Source: Takakia lepidozioides
Taxonomy: Eukaryota > Streptophyta > Takakiopsida > Takakiales > Takakiaceae
Direction of reading: 5' to 3'
Assembly: GCA_030704615.1 (NCBI GenBank)
Contig: CM060731.1
Coordinates: forward strand, 85,292,756 to 85,356,755
DNA: 64,000 nucleotides
Shown: in pieces, positions 1-10,500 of the stretch
How positions within the stretch are numbered: the stretch's first letter is position 1
Layout of the letters: every line of letters begins with the position of its first letter
The notes under the pieces: generated by a model
What the model saw: only the letters and a program-made list of their open reading frames with translations
What the model was told of the DNA's origin: nothing
Databases searched by the model: none
Made by a program: the position numbers and the translations under genes

Positions 1-741
1 AGAAAGTCATGCCAATGGCTTTTGAGAACCGCCATTGCACAACACCGTGATACGTTGAGGTATGCTACCATACGTGGTGGGGGCTATCGTCCTGGGGTTC
101 GGAGATTCAACCCTGGTGACTATGTCTATTTGCAGCAGACTGCTCTACGACCTTGGATGTGACTGCAAGACGTGTTATTTTGAGGGTTCGAGAGGTCTTG
201 CCCTCAGGCGTCTGGTCTTGGAGGGTCGGGATGGCATAACTTGGAAGGACCATGTGCGTTAATTGTGCGCCATGTCACCTTCCGAATGTCGATGGCAGGA
301 TAGACCCAAACTTGGCAGTGGTATCGCAGGTTTGAGGTGCATGTGTGGTGGGTCTGCTAGAGGGGCAGCCACCATGTTGGTGTGTGATCGATGCTCTAGA
401 GGTTGGCATATGGGATGCTTGACTCCCACCTCTTGAGATGGTTCCGATGGGGATTGGTTATGTCCACATTGCATTGGATAGTGGGAGTGGATACAACCAT
501 GGAAGGCTAACAAGAAACGCAAGGCCCAGCTACTAAGAGACCTTGAACACACGAGATCCTGGCTCAAGTTCACAGATTGCAAGACGGCGACTAACGATGG
601 GGCTACTTTTGTACCCGGCCTCTTGGTCGATAGAGTTTTAGTACAATAGGGACAGTGATAGAGGACTTAGTACGGCTGTGGCTAATACATCTTGTAGCTA
701 TCTGGAGTTAGAGGGACCTATCCACCAGCTAGGGGGGCGAT
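1..741 (+). mobile_element. 3' end of Ty3/gypsy retrotransposon: integrase tail plus PHD finger
   Basis: The first 170 bases encode an integrase C-terminal tail (residues such as AQHRDTLRYATIRGGGYRPG) that matches the tail of the element at 29-33.65 kb. About 160 bases further on, positions 338-472 encode a C4HC3 PHD-type zinc finger. Its ligands are Cys codons at 338, 344, 383 and 392, His at 407, and Cys at 416, 461 and 470, with the motifs MLVCDRCSRGWHMGCL and GDWLCPHC. A TGA at 434-436 breaks the finger, so this copy is dead. A purine-rich tract (AGGGGGGCGA, 731-740) directly precedes the LTR, as expected of a polypurine tract. PHD fingers usually bind histone H3 tails; a targeting role for this one is inference. 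Confidence 0.75.
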
Positions 742-1264
742 TGTGGCAGACTACTTTATTGTGCATATATGTGTGGTGTGGTTGGACCAGCGATGTAGTT
801 GTGTAGCGATACGTATTCGCACGACAGCTGTCAAGTTAAATAAACACAGTGTGAAAACAACTAGAATAAAGCTAGTTATTTGTATTTAACACTTGGATTT
901 AGGTCAAGTGTTAAATCAGGTGTCAAGTTTAGTTTGACACCTGAACCGTCTTATCTTCACGAGAGCGGCAGTCGCGCAACTCATCTCTCTCGAGTTGAGC
1001 CTGCGCGACCGAGCTCCTGCATCGTTTAGGACTGAATGTGCTTATGATGGGAGTATAGGTTGTTGTGGGGTGGAGTCCCCATAGCTTGGGGTGCCCCTGG
1101 CTCGACTTCTATTCTAAAGAGTGATGGTTTTGGTTGTCATGTTTTGTGTCAACAGTGTGTTCTTAGCTTTTCTTATCATTGTGGCAGACTACTTTATTGT
1201 GCATATATGTGTGGTGTGGTTTGGGCATCGATGTAGTTGTGTAGCGATACATATTCGCACGACA
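742..1264 (+). repeat. Composite LTR of the PHD-type gypsy element
   Basis: The segment starts TG right after the polypurine tract and ends CA. It is itself composite: an 85-bp block at 742-826, also TG...CA, is repeated almost exactly at 1180-1264 around a cassette of about 350 bp. The cassette recurs at 2288-2605 and 33106-33425. Either the LTR contains terminal sub-repeats, or a small TRIM-like unit (short LTR, cassette, short LTR) sits at the 3' end of the larger element. Confidence 0.6.
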
Positions 1265-1627
1265 GGGTGCCTAGAACAATCCTAGGCTGTCATTGACAAC
1301 TGTTAGCAGCAAGGTAAAGATGAATGCATGATTTGTGCAAAGGCATGGATAGCTAAAGGAGCAGGGATAGAGTGCGGGTCCAGATTCATCCAAAGGGGAC
1401 AGATTTCAAGCACAAGATTATGTATGATTCCCTGTGGATCAATAGGTACAAAAAACCTGCGTGGGTAGATGGTCAAGTCCTAAAGGCAGCAGCTGCAGCG
1501 ACATAGTTGATAAAATCAGGCACCTCAACCATGACCATAGCTTTTGGAAGAGGATCAAGAGAGGGAGTCCACAATGCCTCTTCTGGCACTTCTGAGCATG
1601 TGAAGATCCTTTGTGAGGCAGGCAAAC

Positions 1628-1875
1628 TGAAATAGGCTCTACAGAATTTAAACTAGGGAGGCATTTCAGCAGATTCAGATACGTATGTATGTCTCCTGCA
1701 TAAGTGCATCAAGATGAAAGGCCTTGAAGCTAGAAAGCAGGTGCACACTCACATTATCCAAAGTGGATTCACGCCAAATGTTTTTCTACTCAACACCCTT
1801 GTCAAGATGTGTGTTAAGTGCGAGAGCATCATCGATGCTCACCAAGTGATTCTTCCAGCGACGATGACAAGTGCA
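1628..1875 (+). pseudogene. Pentatricopeptide-repeat (PPR) protein fragment
   Basis: The frame reads through one PPR motif typical of plant PLS-class proteins, with ADSDTYVCLLHKCIKMKGLE followed by QVHTHIIQSGFTPNVF and NTLVKMCVKC. Such proteins edit or process organelle RNA. Only about 1.5 repeats remain. An upstream stop (near 1650) lies in frame, there is no start, and the frame runs into an LTR fragment at about 1900. This is a dead fragment, possibly a retrocopy or a piece carried by a transposon. No functional gene is claimed. Confidence 0.6.
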
Positions 1876-1899
1876 GAGCAGTTAGTGCTAGAGTTAATT

Positions 1900-2270
1900 G
1901 AGTTAGAAATCTCTAAGTACTCAGCCCGCTCAAAACAATCAGTCATGACCTACACCTAGTGTATCATGGGGGTGCTTTCCTATATCTATTCCTTCTTGCA
2001 TTCATGTTTAGTATGTTAACTTACTGCCTAGGATTAAGTATCAGGTTGCTTCTGCAATCTATCGAGTTCCATCTTTACAACTTAAGCATACATTCCACAG
2101 CTTCACTCAGGTCTCTCTACACAGTATGAGTATGAAGTAGGAATCGTATTAATAACTATCATATGTCAGGCCGAAGCCATGGTGTCTCTAATCTACCCTA
2201 CAATAACATCTCTACAGCTTGCATGTATCAAGCTCTCTCCGTCGTCTCTCTCCTCCTCCGCATACTCGCC
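1900..2270 (-). repeat. Truncated LTR of the Tat-like gypsy family
   Basis: This stretch aligns base by base, with substitutions and small indels, to 59700-60060, inside the minus-strand LTR of the element at 51-60 kb. Shared landmarks are CTCAGCCCGCTC, CAATCAGTCATGACCTAC, CATTCCACA and GCCATGGTGTCTCTA. Both LTR ends are missing, so it is an internal LTR piece without coding capacity. Confidence 0.75.
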
Positions 2271-2287
2271 TCCGTGTACTCCAAGTT

Positions 2288-2605
2288 GTCAAGTTATTTT
2301 ATCACTAGTGTGAAGTTAGCTAGGAAATAATTAGCTTTTATATATTGACATTTGGGATTGACCCAAGTGTCAATCCAGGGGCCAATACATGTTTGGGCAC
2401 CTGGCGTTGTTATCTTCACGGCAGATCGCGGTGGGCTCATCTTTCTTGAGTTGAGCCTCATCGCGTCTAGCTATGGCGCCGTAGTGTGGATTCCCCATGG
2501 CGTGGGGTGCACTTGGCTCGACTTAATATATGAGTGATGTTTTCATGTGCAAGTGTGTGAGTTTGAGAGAGCTTGTATGCTTGTATTATTCATTTCCTTA
2601 TCACT
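2288..2605 (+). repeat. Free copy of the LTR cassette
   Basis: About 315 bp starting TGTCAAGTTATTTTATCA match the central cassette of the composite LTRs at 828-1180 and especially 33106-33425. Here it lacks the flanking 85-bp-type blocks. It contains a hairpin-forming segment in which CGCGGTGGGCTCA pairs, with some G-U, against TGAGCCTCATCGCG. No protein is evident. Confidence 0.65.
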
Positions 2606-3039
2606 CGAGAAAGATGAGTTCGAGTCTGTGAGTACCAGGTTCGAGTTAGTTGTAGCACTTGTGTTTTCAGATCATGAGAAGCGGTTCAGCCTAGAGTGCA
2701 GGGAGCCGTGCATGAGCCTATCCAAAGTGGATAGAGTGCAAAGACGGACATGTTGCAGGTTTGCCATGGATAGAGAGGCGGGTAGCCTATATTGAAGAGC
2801 GGCGTTGCATAGCTCAACGCTATGGCAACCAAGTTTGGGCTTCTAGTGTGAAGCGGAGGAGATGTTGGCCACGAGTGGGCAAACTGGTGGTCGTCTTCTT
2901 TAGCTGCAAGCCGAGTTAAGGAGCTGCAGAAATGTGGGCTCCGCATGGGAAACTAGCGTGTTGCAGGTTGGAGATGATATGATCAGCTCCAGGTATTTCT
3001 GCCCGAAACTAGTTGTTGCGGGTAGATGAGGAGCTATCA
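2606..3039. other. Stretch with no recognisable gene
   Basis: Short open frames exist on both strands, but none resembles a known protein and none has clear splice boundaries. I see no repeat that returns elsewhere in the window. Confidence 0.4.
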
Positions 3040-3830
3040 GAAAGTGAGTGGGATGCAGATTGTCTGAAATGCAAGAAATCTATGTTTAGAAAGGAAAGCG
3101 ATTGGCGTTCCCGACAATCACTTCTACCTGCTGCAGTAAGTTCAAGAAACAAAGTGCTGGAAAGAAAATTAGTATGACTCTATGGTGATGGTCGTTACAG
3201 ACCATCACTATTTCTTGTCTCATTGGAATATACATTGCAACTGTTTTTACACATAAAGGTACAGTACGGTCTCAACAAAAGTGATTGGCGGTACCGCCAT
3301 TCCTCTTCCCTAGTCTGGAAAACCTAAAACAGAAAAAATGCAAAGCAAATGAATATGACTGAATAGTGATGGTCGGTACCGACCATCACTATCTTTCTAC
3401 GCATGTAGGTACAAGAAGGTCTCAAGGAGCAGCGAATGGCGTTAACGACAATCAGAGAACACTACACTCCAAAAACTGATAAGGTTGGGTTTTGTGCAAA
3501 TCAATATTGAATCATAGTCATTGTTGGCACCGACACTCACTTTCTTTTGTATCAGATAGTGAGTGGAATGCAGTTGGTCTCAAATGCAAGAAATCTAAGT
3601 TTTGAAAGGAAAGCAATTGGCATTACCAACAATCACTTTTACCTGCTGCAGAAAACAAGAAACAGAGTGTTAGAAAGAAAATCAGTATGACTCTATGGTC
3701 TCAAGAACAGTGATTTGCGGTACCGCCAATCACAAACAACTAGTTTGGAAAACCTGAAATAGAGGAATGCAAAGCAAATCAATATGACTTCATAGTGATG
3801 GTCGGTATTGACCATCACTTTCTAGGAGAT
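3040..3830. repeat. Tandem repeat with an array of alternating short palindromes
   Basis: A unit of about 505 bp starting near 3040 (AGTGAGTGGGATGCAG) restarts near 3546 and is then shortened. Within it lie nine 20-24-bp palindromic sites of two types. Type A has core GATGGTCGGTACCGACCATC (3185-3208, 3366-3389, 3517-3540, 3795-3818). Type B has core ATTGGCGGTACCGCCAAT (3100-3119, 3281-3302, 3433-3453, 3613-3636, 3710-3733). Site 3366-3389 is a perfect 24-bp palindrome. Centres are mostly 85-97 bp apart and the types alternate. One A site is lost between 3636 and 3710 by a deletion bounded by GGT. On the minus strand several B sites could encode VIVGN-like peptides next to intron-like acceptors, so repeated small exons are an alternative. 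Confidence 0.7.
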
Positions 3831-3888
3831 TGCACTCACCTAGTTGGAACATCTATAAACAGGAAGAAGAAGGGTGGAGAAAACTTAC

Positions 3889-4167
3889 TGTCACCTTCTT
3901 CGGTTTTGAGTTAGGATCCCCTTCAACAGCTTTCCTCTTCTCTTTCACGTCTGTGGGCATTCCTGTCTGGTCTAGGGTTTGTAGACCGTCTCCCGGTTCT
4001 GCGTTCCCAGGACTTCCACCTCCTTCAGTTTCCTTGCGAATCATCTCTGCTTCCACGGTCTGGTTGCCAACGATCACTGTTCCCTCTGGTTGTATGACAG
4101 CTGCAGTCTCATTATCATTCTCTGTCTGCTCATGTGTTACAGTCTCCGCGTTCACCTGCTGCCGTGC
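3889..4167 (-). CDS. Orphan exon of an unidentified hydrophilic protein
   Basis: A 279-base minus-strand frame of 93 codons is bounded by a good acceptor (...CCCAG before 4167) and a consensus donor (GTAAGT after 3889). It begins ARQQVNAETVTHEQTEND and ends NSKPKKVT. The peptide is acidic, polar and low in hydrophobics, like a disordered linker, and I recognise no domain. Its motif TVIVGN recalls peptides that the palindromic sites just downstream could encode on the same strand, so the exon may belong to a decayed gene with repeated exons. Flanking exons were not found. Confidence 0.35.
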
Positions 4168-4311
4168 CTGGGGGGTGCACCCCAGCCAACCTGTACCTGC
4201 CACGTGCGTGCACAGGAGGGGGTATTTTTAACCCCCCCATGTACAACATTATACATACATAGGGGGGGATAAGCAACACGTTAAATATAAGTCTACATTG
4301 GGGAGGTTAGC

Positions 4312-4380
4312 ATGATTAGGTGTAGTGGTAAGGGTCGCCATTGTCACGACTCTCATTGCAGGTTCAAATCTCATGGTGCC
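4312..4380 (+). repeat. tRNA-like sequence, possible SINE head
   Basis: An A-box-like stretch (TGTAGTGGTAAGG, 4321-4333) is followed about 30 bases later by a B-box-like GGTTCAAATCTC (4361-4372), the spacing of an RNA polymerase III promoter. The acceptor stem does not close convincingly, so it is not a functional tRNA. A tRNA-derived SINE or tRNA pseudogene is the best reading. Confidence 0.35.
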
Positions 4381-4556
4381 TTGAATTTTTCGAAAACTTT
4401 GAAAATATGTATATATCGCAATGCAGATTTGAGCTTGAGTCCACCTGCACACCACGACCAACTCCATACGACTAGGCTAGTCCACAATTCTTGAAATTAA
4501 GACAATGTTAAGCAGTAATATACAAAAAAGACAATGTTTTGTTTTGTATCATTTTT

Positions 4557-4960
4557 GAGATCTCCCCAACCGCGGGCCCCAGCCCTGGTGTTTGGTACCA
4601 TTGGAAAGCCCTCGATGAGGTGGGGTGCACTGGCTTGGTCTCATAATTTTGGAACTTGCGGTGTGGAGATATGAAATTTCAAGTACTTTTGGTCGTTGGA
4701 AACTCGCGAAAAATAGCAAAATGGGCTTTCTTGCAACAATTACTGGCCCTTTATTTACCCTTTGTACAGGGGGACATAAATGTAAATAATTGGTTTTTTT
4801 TTTTTTTTTTTTTTTTTTTCAAATATGGCATGAACACAATATTGTTTGTAGGGTCCTTGAGATCTCCCAAACCGCAGGGCCTCTAGCCACGATTTTGGTA
4901 CCGTTGGAAAGCCCTCACTGAGTAGGGATGCACCGACTTGGTTTCATAAAATTTGGACCT
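4557..4960. repeat. Direct repeat of about 100 bp, with a poly-T tract
   Basis: Sequence at 4557-4655 returns diverged at 4858-4960. Shared blocks are GAGATCTCCC, AACCGC, TTTGGTACC, TTGGAAAGCCCTC and GCACYGRCTTGGT. Between them lies a run of more than 20 T (about 4793-4820). The surrounding 4.2-5.2 kb is rich in G-runs and C-runs. No gene seen. Confidence 0.6.
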
Positions 4961-5214
4961 ACATAGTAGTACAGGCCGAGGTCTGTTTTTAGATGAATAA
5001 ACTTGATATAATAATAATAAAAATACATATATATACATATATATTTGAGGGTATTTTTTAATGATTCAAAAAGGAAATATACATACAGCGGGGGGTACTT
5101 TTAAAAAATTACAAATTTCTATATATTTACATGAGGGGGTTTTATAATCTTCAAAATGTATGTACAGAGGGGGTATAAATGATCCAAGGACCCGTATACA
5201 TGGGGCTTTTTTTA

Positions 5215-5514
5215 TTAGGCGGCGAACGCACATGATACGAACATTTTATAAAGAGTGCACCCCCTAGGCTGCCGTGGCCCTGTGTTCTCCATCAAACGAC
5301 GCATCGTCATTTGCTCTATTGCTCTGAGTCTCTCTCTAAGGGAAGTAAGATAAAGTGACTTCATTCTCTTATGTATCGTAGAAGGAACACTCTCCAGCTT
5401 GACTACCTCTCTCCCTCTAAGTGCGGAAACAAGAAAGACAAAGTGACTCTCGATTTTTTGCGGAGTTTCGTGCGCTAGGGATTGTCTCTGGAAGCATCGG
5501 ATTCCCTCTCGCAT
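5215..5514 (-). CDS. Unidentified open frame
   Basis: A 99-codon minus-strand frame with polar composition and a possible helical segment (STIHKRMKSLYLTSLRERLR). I recognise no family and see no convincing splice sites. It may be an exon or C-terminal piece of a decayed transposon ORF, or chance. Confidence 0.2.
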   Translation of the reverse strand: MREGIRCFQRQSLAHETPQKIESHFVFLVSALRGREVVKLESVPSTIHKRMKSLYLTSLRERLRAIEQMTMRRLMENTGPRQPRGCTLYKMFVSCAFAA

Positions 5515-6253
5515 GACCGTTACGCAAATGCCATTCCCTCATTAGTGCACCTGCCAGCCATTACTGGACAGTTGTTTGTCTGCAATGTAGTTTTCGAAGC
5601 TTGATGTGTGTCGCCCAAAATGAACCATGTGTTGTTTTTCTGAAGGGTTTCATTAATTGAATATAACAACGTAAGTACATTAGAAATCAAAAATTAGTTG
5701 GTCTGACTGCTCCTAGAGAATTATCTGTAATATGCCTATGTTGAAACTATGGGGCCATCTGGCGCACAAACTCAGACCAATGTAAGTAAACGAGTAATTG
5801 TTGACAAATGTCTGGATATCATCCACACTCGTCATTGTACGCCTCCCCCACTTTCGTTTTCAAAGTGTGGACTTTCCAAGTACGCATGATCAATCATACT
5901 GTTATTTAGATGCATTTACTTCAGTTGCAATCCCACCCTCAGATCCTTTGGCACGCTTATGAGAAACGGGTTTTTGTTGTTAATTGAGGACGATCTCAAA
6001 AAAGTTGTAACACATGTCAAAATTGCTCGTAAGGCAACTCCGTTTACAGGCCCCACAAAAAAAAAAAAAAATGGGACGGCGGTCTGTAGGAAGAGCTTGC
6101 CAGAGGCAAGGAATAACAGAATGTGCACAATCACCGTGTGTACTTCCTCCGCGATTTCCTCTGCGCATGCTTCTCCAGTGTTTTGGAGACCAGACTCACA
6201 GATTTCACTGAAGAGCCGCGAAAGGAAGGGATCATCCTACGAGAGGAGGTAAG
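5515..6253. other. No recognisable gene upstream of MULE 1
   Basis: The stretch contains an A-run at 6056-6070 and short overlapping open frames without recognisable domains. It probably includes the 5' flank of the transposon whose ORF starts near 6254. I did not find a matching terminal inverted repeat. Confidence 0.3.
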
Positions 6254-9200
6254 ATGGCTTCCTTTGAAGCGGAGTTCTTCTCTGACAAGAAACCAGTGCC
6301 GTTCTCCAAAGAAGCCCTTGCTGATGGGTTCACAATTGTTCTCAAACATGTCTTGGCAACCCGGTTTGAGCTACAAAATGGGACGATTTTCTTGGAGAGA
6401 GAGGTTTACGGTTATGACGGGAAGTTGTTGAAATATTCCTTCCAAAACCGTGATGAGACAGTTCTTGTCAGACAGTGGAGAGTCCGGCCTGGGAGATATA
6501 GGGTCCTTGGGGAGCCTCAATGAAAGTCCCTTGGATCATATGTTACTCCAGGGACAGCTGCTTCTGTGGTTCAAGACAAAAGGGACTTTGTAGTGAAAAA
6601 AGAGGAAACAACCTCCACTCCCATCGTTGAGCTTTCGGATTCATCAGATAAAGACATCACTGAAATCACTACTGACGTGCATCCTCATGTAGTTGTGCAA
6701 GACGATGTTGAGGAGATCTGCAGTGTCATTCCAAAACTACGGGCAATGGGGGGGATGCCCAGTTTTAAAAGTGAGTTGCGGGGAATTCGTTGGGACACTT
6801 TCAATATTGTGCCTGTAAAATATTTTCCAGAGACATTTGATAGGGATATCATTTTCGAGCTCCATCCTCCTCCTCATATTGGAGGTATTTCAAGCGTGAT
6901 GCATGGTATGGACAAGAGACACGATGGACACCCATGGTGTAGGACGAAAACGTCGAATATTCAAAATCACGACAAATTAATCTTCAAGAGAACAATTTAC
7001 AATGGGCACCTCAGGTGCAAAAATTTCAATTGCATGCACTTTATTCAATCAGGGGTTCACAACCAGAGCGAGTGAGATGGTATCGCTAAATATCCATTTA
7101 AGCCGGGGGCGGCTCCTTCACAGACGGACACTTTCGTTTGCAAATTTTGCAAGCTTGTCTGTGTGGTGCAAGAATGTACTACGTGGTGCACCGTTTGAAA
7201 ACTATGACTCGAGCTTGTGTGCATTTCGGTTTTCATAACCATCCAGTCTCAAAGGGAGTTTACAGGGAAAGTCTTGAGATAGTGTTGAGGATGATTAAAC
7301 AGGAGTATGAGAGCAACCCATCCGCAACCACATCTACAATTGCTCTTGCCACAAGCAAGAGCTTCTTGGACAACCATATTTTATGTGCAGTGGATTCTGT
7401 GGGAAGTAAACTTGATGGACCAGCATTGGACATTGTCATGGATCATTTCTCCACATTGAGTTCACCCAACATTCGCCATCAGGTGAATGCATTGAGAATG
7501 TGCTCTGGAAATAGATGCTACATTGACAACATTCTGGAATTGAAAGGAATGAGCAAGTATGACTACATTCAGGACAATGTGTTTCCAGGGCAAGGAGCGA
7601 CAAAAGTATATCTTAAATGTCCACAACTAGGGAGGGCAGTGGGGTGAGCCTCGTCAGGCGGATACAGAAGAGTGGCGACCTGGAGAAATGTTTTCTTATG
7701 TTTGATCACGTCAAATGGATGAAAGATTGGACGAGTATGGCTTGTCATGTGTACAATCCTGTATACTAGCGAGTTATGACAATTGTAGTTTGTGACATGC
7801 AATTGGAAGATTTGAAATCCCAGCAGCTAATGTGGAAATCCCTGATTCGTGTTATGGGGTGCCATGGCGTCCTTGCTCCGAATTTTGCTGGTTTCATGGT
7901 AGATAGTGCACAGACGAATTTCAATGCTGTACGGATTATCTTCGGATCGGGGGACCCAAAGGTGCCAATGGAAGGAAGGGAGCGTACATGTCTGTTCCAT
8001 TGGACCCAATCTCTGGAGAAACATACGAAAGCGGATATCAAACCTGAGATACAGACACAACATCGTAAGTTGTGCAAAGAGTACAAAGATGCGAAATCAT
8101 GGCGGAGGCGAATACATTATTCTAGACAATTCGTGCCTGGTGGTTCTCTTTAGGAACAACATCACTTGAGAGTATGAGAGCGTTGGAAGATTGGTTGGCG
8201 TTTTGGCACTTTCGGTATAGACAGTGGGAAGCATCCATGACAACGGTACGTCTCTAGTATTGCATGCATTTTCCATATCGTTCCGTGGTGCAGATCTGCA
8301 TTTGCTTGGGTGGTGTTGTAACCTCTTTGATATTCTGAAGTGTGTTTTCCACTTTGCAGAACATGTCCATTGAGGAAATGACAGACATACCATCTTGCAA
8401 TTTGGCAGAGACAGTGCACAACACATGGTTGCAACAGTCCGGGAAACGGGGTCGGGATTTGTATGTGGCAACAACAGATGATCTCATACGTGCACTCCAA
8501 CAACAAACCAGATATTGTGACTTCTTGAGAGGAGGCGTTGGTGGGAAGGGTCCGGACAAACAAGAGTTGATGTTGCGTGCTGCAAGCAGATCAGGGGATC
8601 CAAGCAAGATAGCACGGGCGTTGGACATGTGTTCCAAGGGAACGCCTCTTGTGTCTAGAGTTCCACATCTGGAAAGGGGAGGAGAGATTCGGCTCCTGCA
8701 AGAGGAAATTGAACACCCCTCCTGGTTTGCATTCCGATTCGCACAGGGCAGACCGTGATAACTTCTCGACGCCTCGTGTCCCTCTGCATGAGAGATATAT
8801 CTCCGGACCATCCCTTCTTGAGGAACCTGCGACAAGACGGCAGGCTCCAACATATAACAACCCTATTGCAATGGTGCAAGAGATAAATTTGCTCCCTGAT
8901 ATTGTGGAGTCCATGTGCCCCGACCACATTTGGCACATAGAGCGCACAACTACAGGGTCTCGTGTCAAATGTACGGCGATCAAGGCAACCAATTATGAGA
9001 AATGCACTTCTTCCATATCCAGAGGTGGTGCCCGCACTCCAGCTCCAACTTTCACTGGTTTGATGCGCTTGTATGGGCAGCCAGAAGCCAAGAACCACAA
9101 GTTCTGGTTCTGTGCAGACGATTGTGGGAGATGTGTGCATGGAACTGTGCGACCTTCCGTGGTGATGAAGCCAAGTCCACCAGTTGTTTGGTCCGTGAAG

Positions 9201-9837
9201 TTGGGAGCAAATCTCACAAATCAAGAGATTGCAATGCTGGAAGAGGTAGGGTTTTCCCTTGCAAGACAACCCCGTGTGCGTGCATCTGGTTCCAGTTCTG
9301 GGAGTACAAGGGTCCCTCCGCTAGATGCTCATTTGTGGCCAACAAAACGAAATGGAAAGCTTGTTCGGCGTTTCCCTCCAACTGCAGAACACTTCGGCAA
9401 GGTGGAGTCCGCTACAAGCTCATGTTTCCAGCACGACGGAAGTGCCCGATCCTGGGTATGGTCGGGTGTACACAATGATCATCTCGACATTTGCTGTTCA
9501 CGATAGGGCGTACGACATCACTGATTCCAATTTCCCCAATTGCACCTGTCCTGATTTTGTTGGGATGCTATCAACCAGTTTGGGCAAGAGAGGTAAATTC
9601 GTACCCTGCAAACATTTGTATTTCATCTTCGTGAAGAAGATGGTTTGTGATAAACGTGACAATTTCATCCACCAGGCAACAATGAGTTTCAACGAGATCA
9701 ATACTCTCTTACAACGGGATACAAGCACATATGTAGATGACTTACTGTTTCTGGAATGTAGTGAATGTTCAATCCGGTATCGCAAATCTGAATTCAGGTT
9801 GGTTTCGACTGTGAGTATGCAAATGGTGCAACCATGA
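6254..9837 (+). mobile_element. MULE 1: Mutator-like transposase with SWIM zinc finger, decayed
   Basis: Open frames in order: an N-terminal region from the ATG at 6254; a stop near 6521; an acidic stretch; a Cys/His-rich region (HDGHPWCRTKT, then CKNFNCMHF); a segment ending ACVHFGFHNHPVSKG; and a transposase core at 7776-8100 (VDSAQTNFNAVR, ERTCLFHWTQSLEKH) with the D...AI...C-FH pattern of Mutator DDE proteins. A probable intron (8246-8359) precedes the block IPSCNLAETVHNTW. The C-terminal part has HKFWFCADDCGRC and PPVVWSVKLGANLT. The SWIM finger lies at 9520-9640 as NCTCPDF followed by CKHLYF (CxC...CxH). Frameshifts near 7060, 7645 and 9300 and several stops show it is inactive. It belongs to the same family as the elements at 26.2 and 61.3 kb. 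Confidence 0.75.
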
Positions 9838-10300
9838 TGTTTAATGTGTAGTTGGAACATTGTCACTATAAAACATTTCATATCAATAGTAGCATTCGTG
9901 AGGTTGTGGAATGATATGGCAGGCCTTCTCCCTCCATTATGCTTCCAACTGTATAATATGTGTGCTCTCTTTGGCAATTTTATGGAGCTCATGCATCATT
10001 GGTCCTGTGGATGTCTACATGTGCTTCTTTCCAATGTTATTCGAATTGTCAATGTTATTTGGGGAGGGTCGGGGTGTTCCTATGTCATCATGTATGCCAC
10101 TGAATTTGTGAGGTTAGTTTGTCGTCCTTGTAATTGTAATTGTCAAAATTACAGTATTAATTTCACTTATTGTGGAATGGACGCCACAGTTATGGGCTTA
10201 TTTCCCGTTTCGGGTGTTTCATGGTAGTCTTCATGTTATTCACCAAATTATTGCCCAAGTTAATCCCACGGTCATAGGACCCTCGGGAATAGGCTCCTTA
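9838..10300. other. Downstream flank of MULE 1, no gene
   Basis: AT-rich sequence with open frames rich in Cys, Met and Leu that look like chance translation. No domain, repeat or terminal inverted repeat recognised. Confidence 0.35.
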
Positions 10301-10304
10301 TGTT

Positions 10305-10500
10305 TCTGCTGACGTGGCGGATGTTGACGTGGTGCCACATCAGCACCTAACTCCGTGTCAGCCTGCTGACATCAGGCTCACGCCACGTCAGCAGGACTGT
10401 GGGCTCACGCCACCTCAGCAGCCGTGAGCGTACGCTCACGCCACGTCACCAATGTGTGAGCGTATGCTCACGCGCAACGCTCACGCCGTTGCGTCATTGG
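10305..10500. repeat. Cluster of GACGTGGC / GCTCACGCCAC motifs with 16-bp palindromes
   Basis: The motifs CACGTCAGC and GCTCACGCCAC recur several times, with their reverse complements at the left. GTGAGCGTACGCTCAC at 10424-10439 is a perfect palindrome, and 10456-10471 repeats it with one change. Such clusters occur in transposon subterminal regions. CACGTC also resembles plant bZIP sites. Function unknown. Confidence 0.55.

Noticed and set aside
3830-4231. Plus-strand frame of 133 codons opposite the orphan exon
   Set aside because: Its composition (Ser, Cys, Phe rich) looks like a shadow of the minus-strand frame, which has real splice sites.
4312-4380. Functional tRNA gene
   Set aside because: Box A and B are present, but the acceptor stem does not pair properly.
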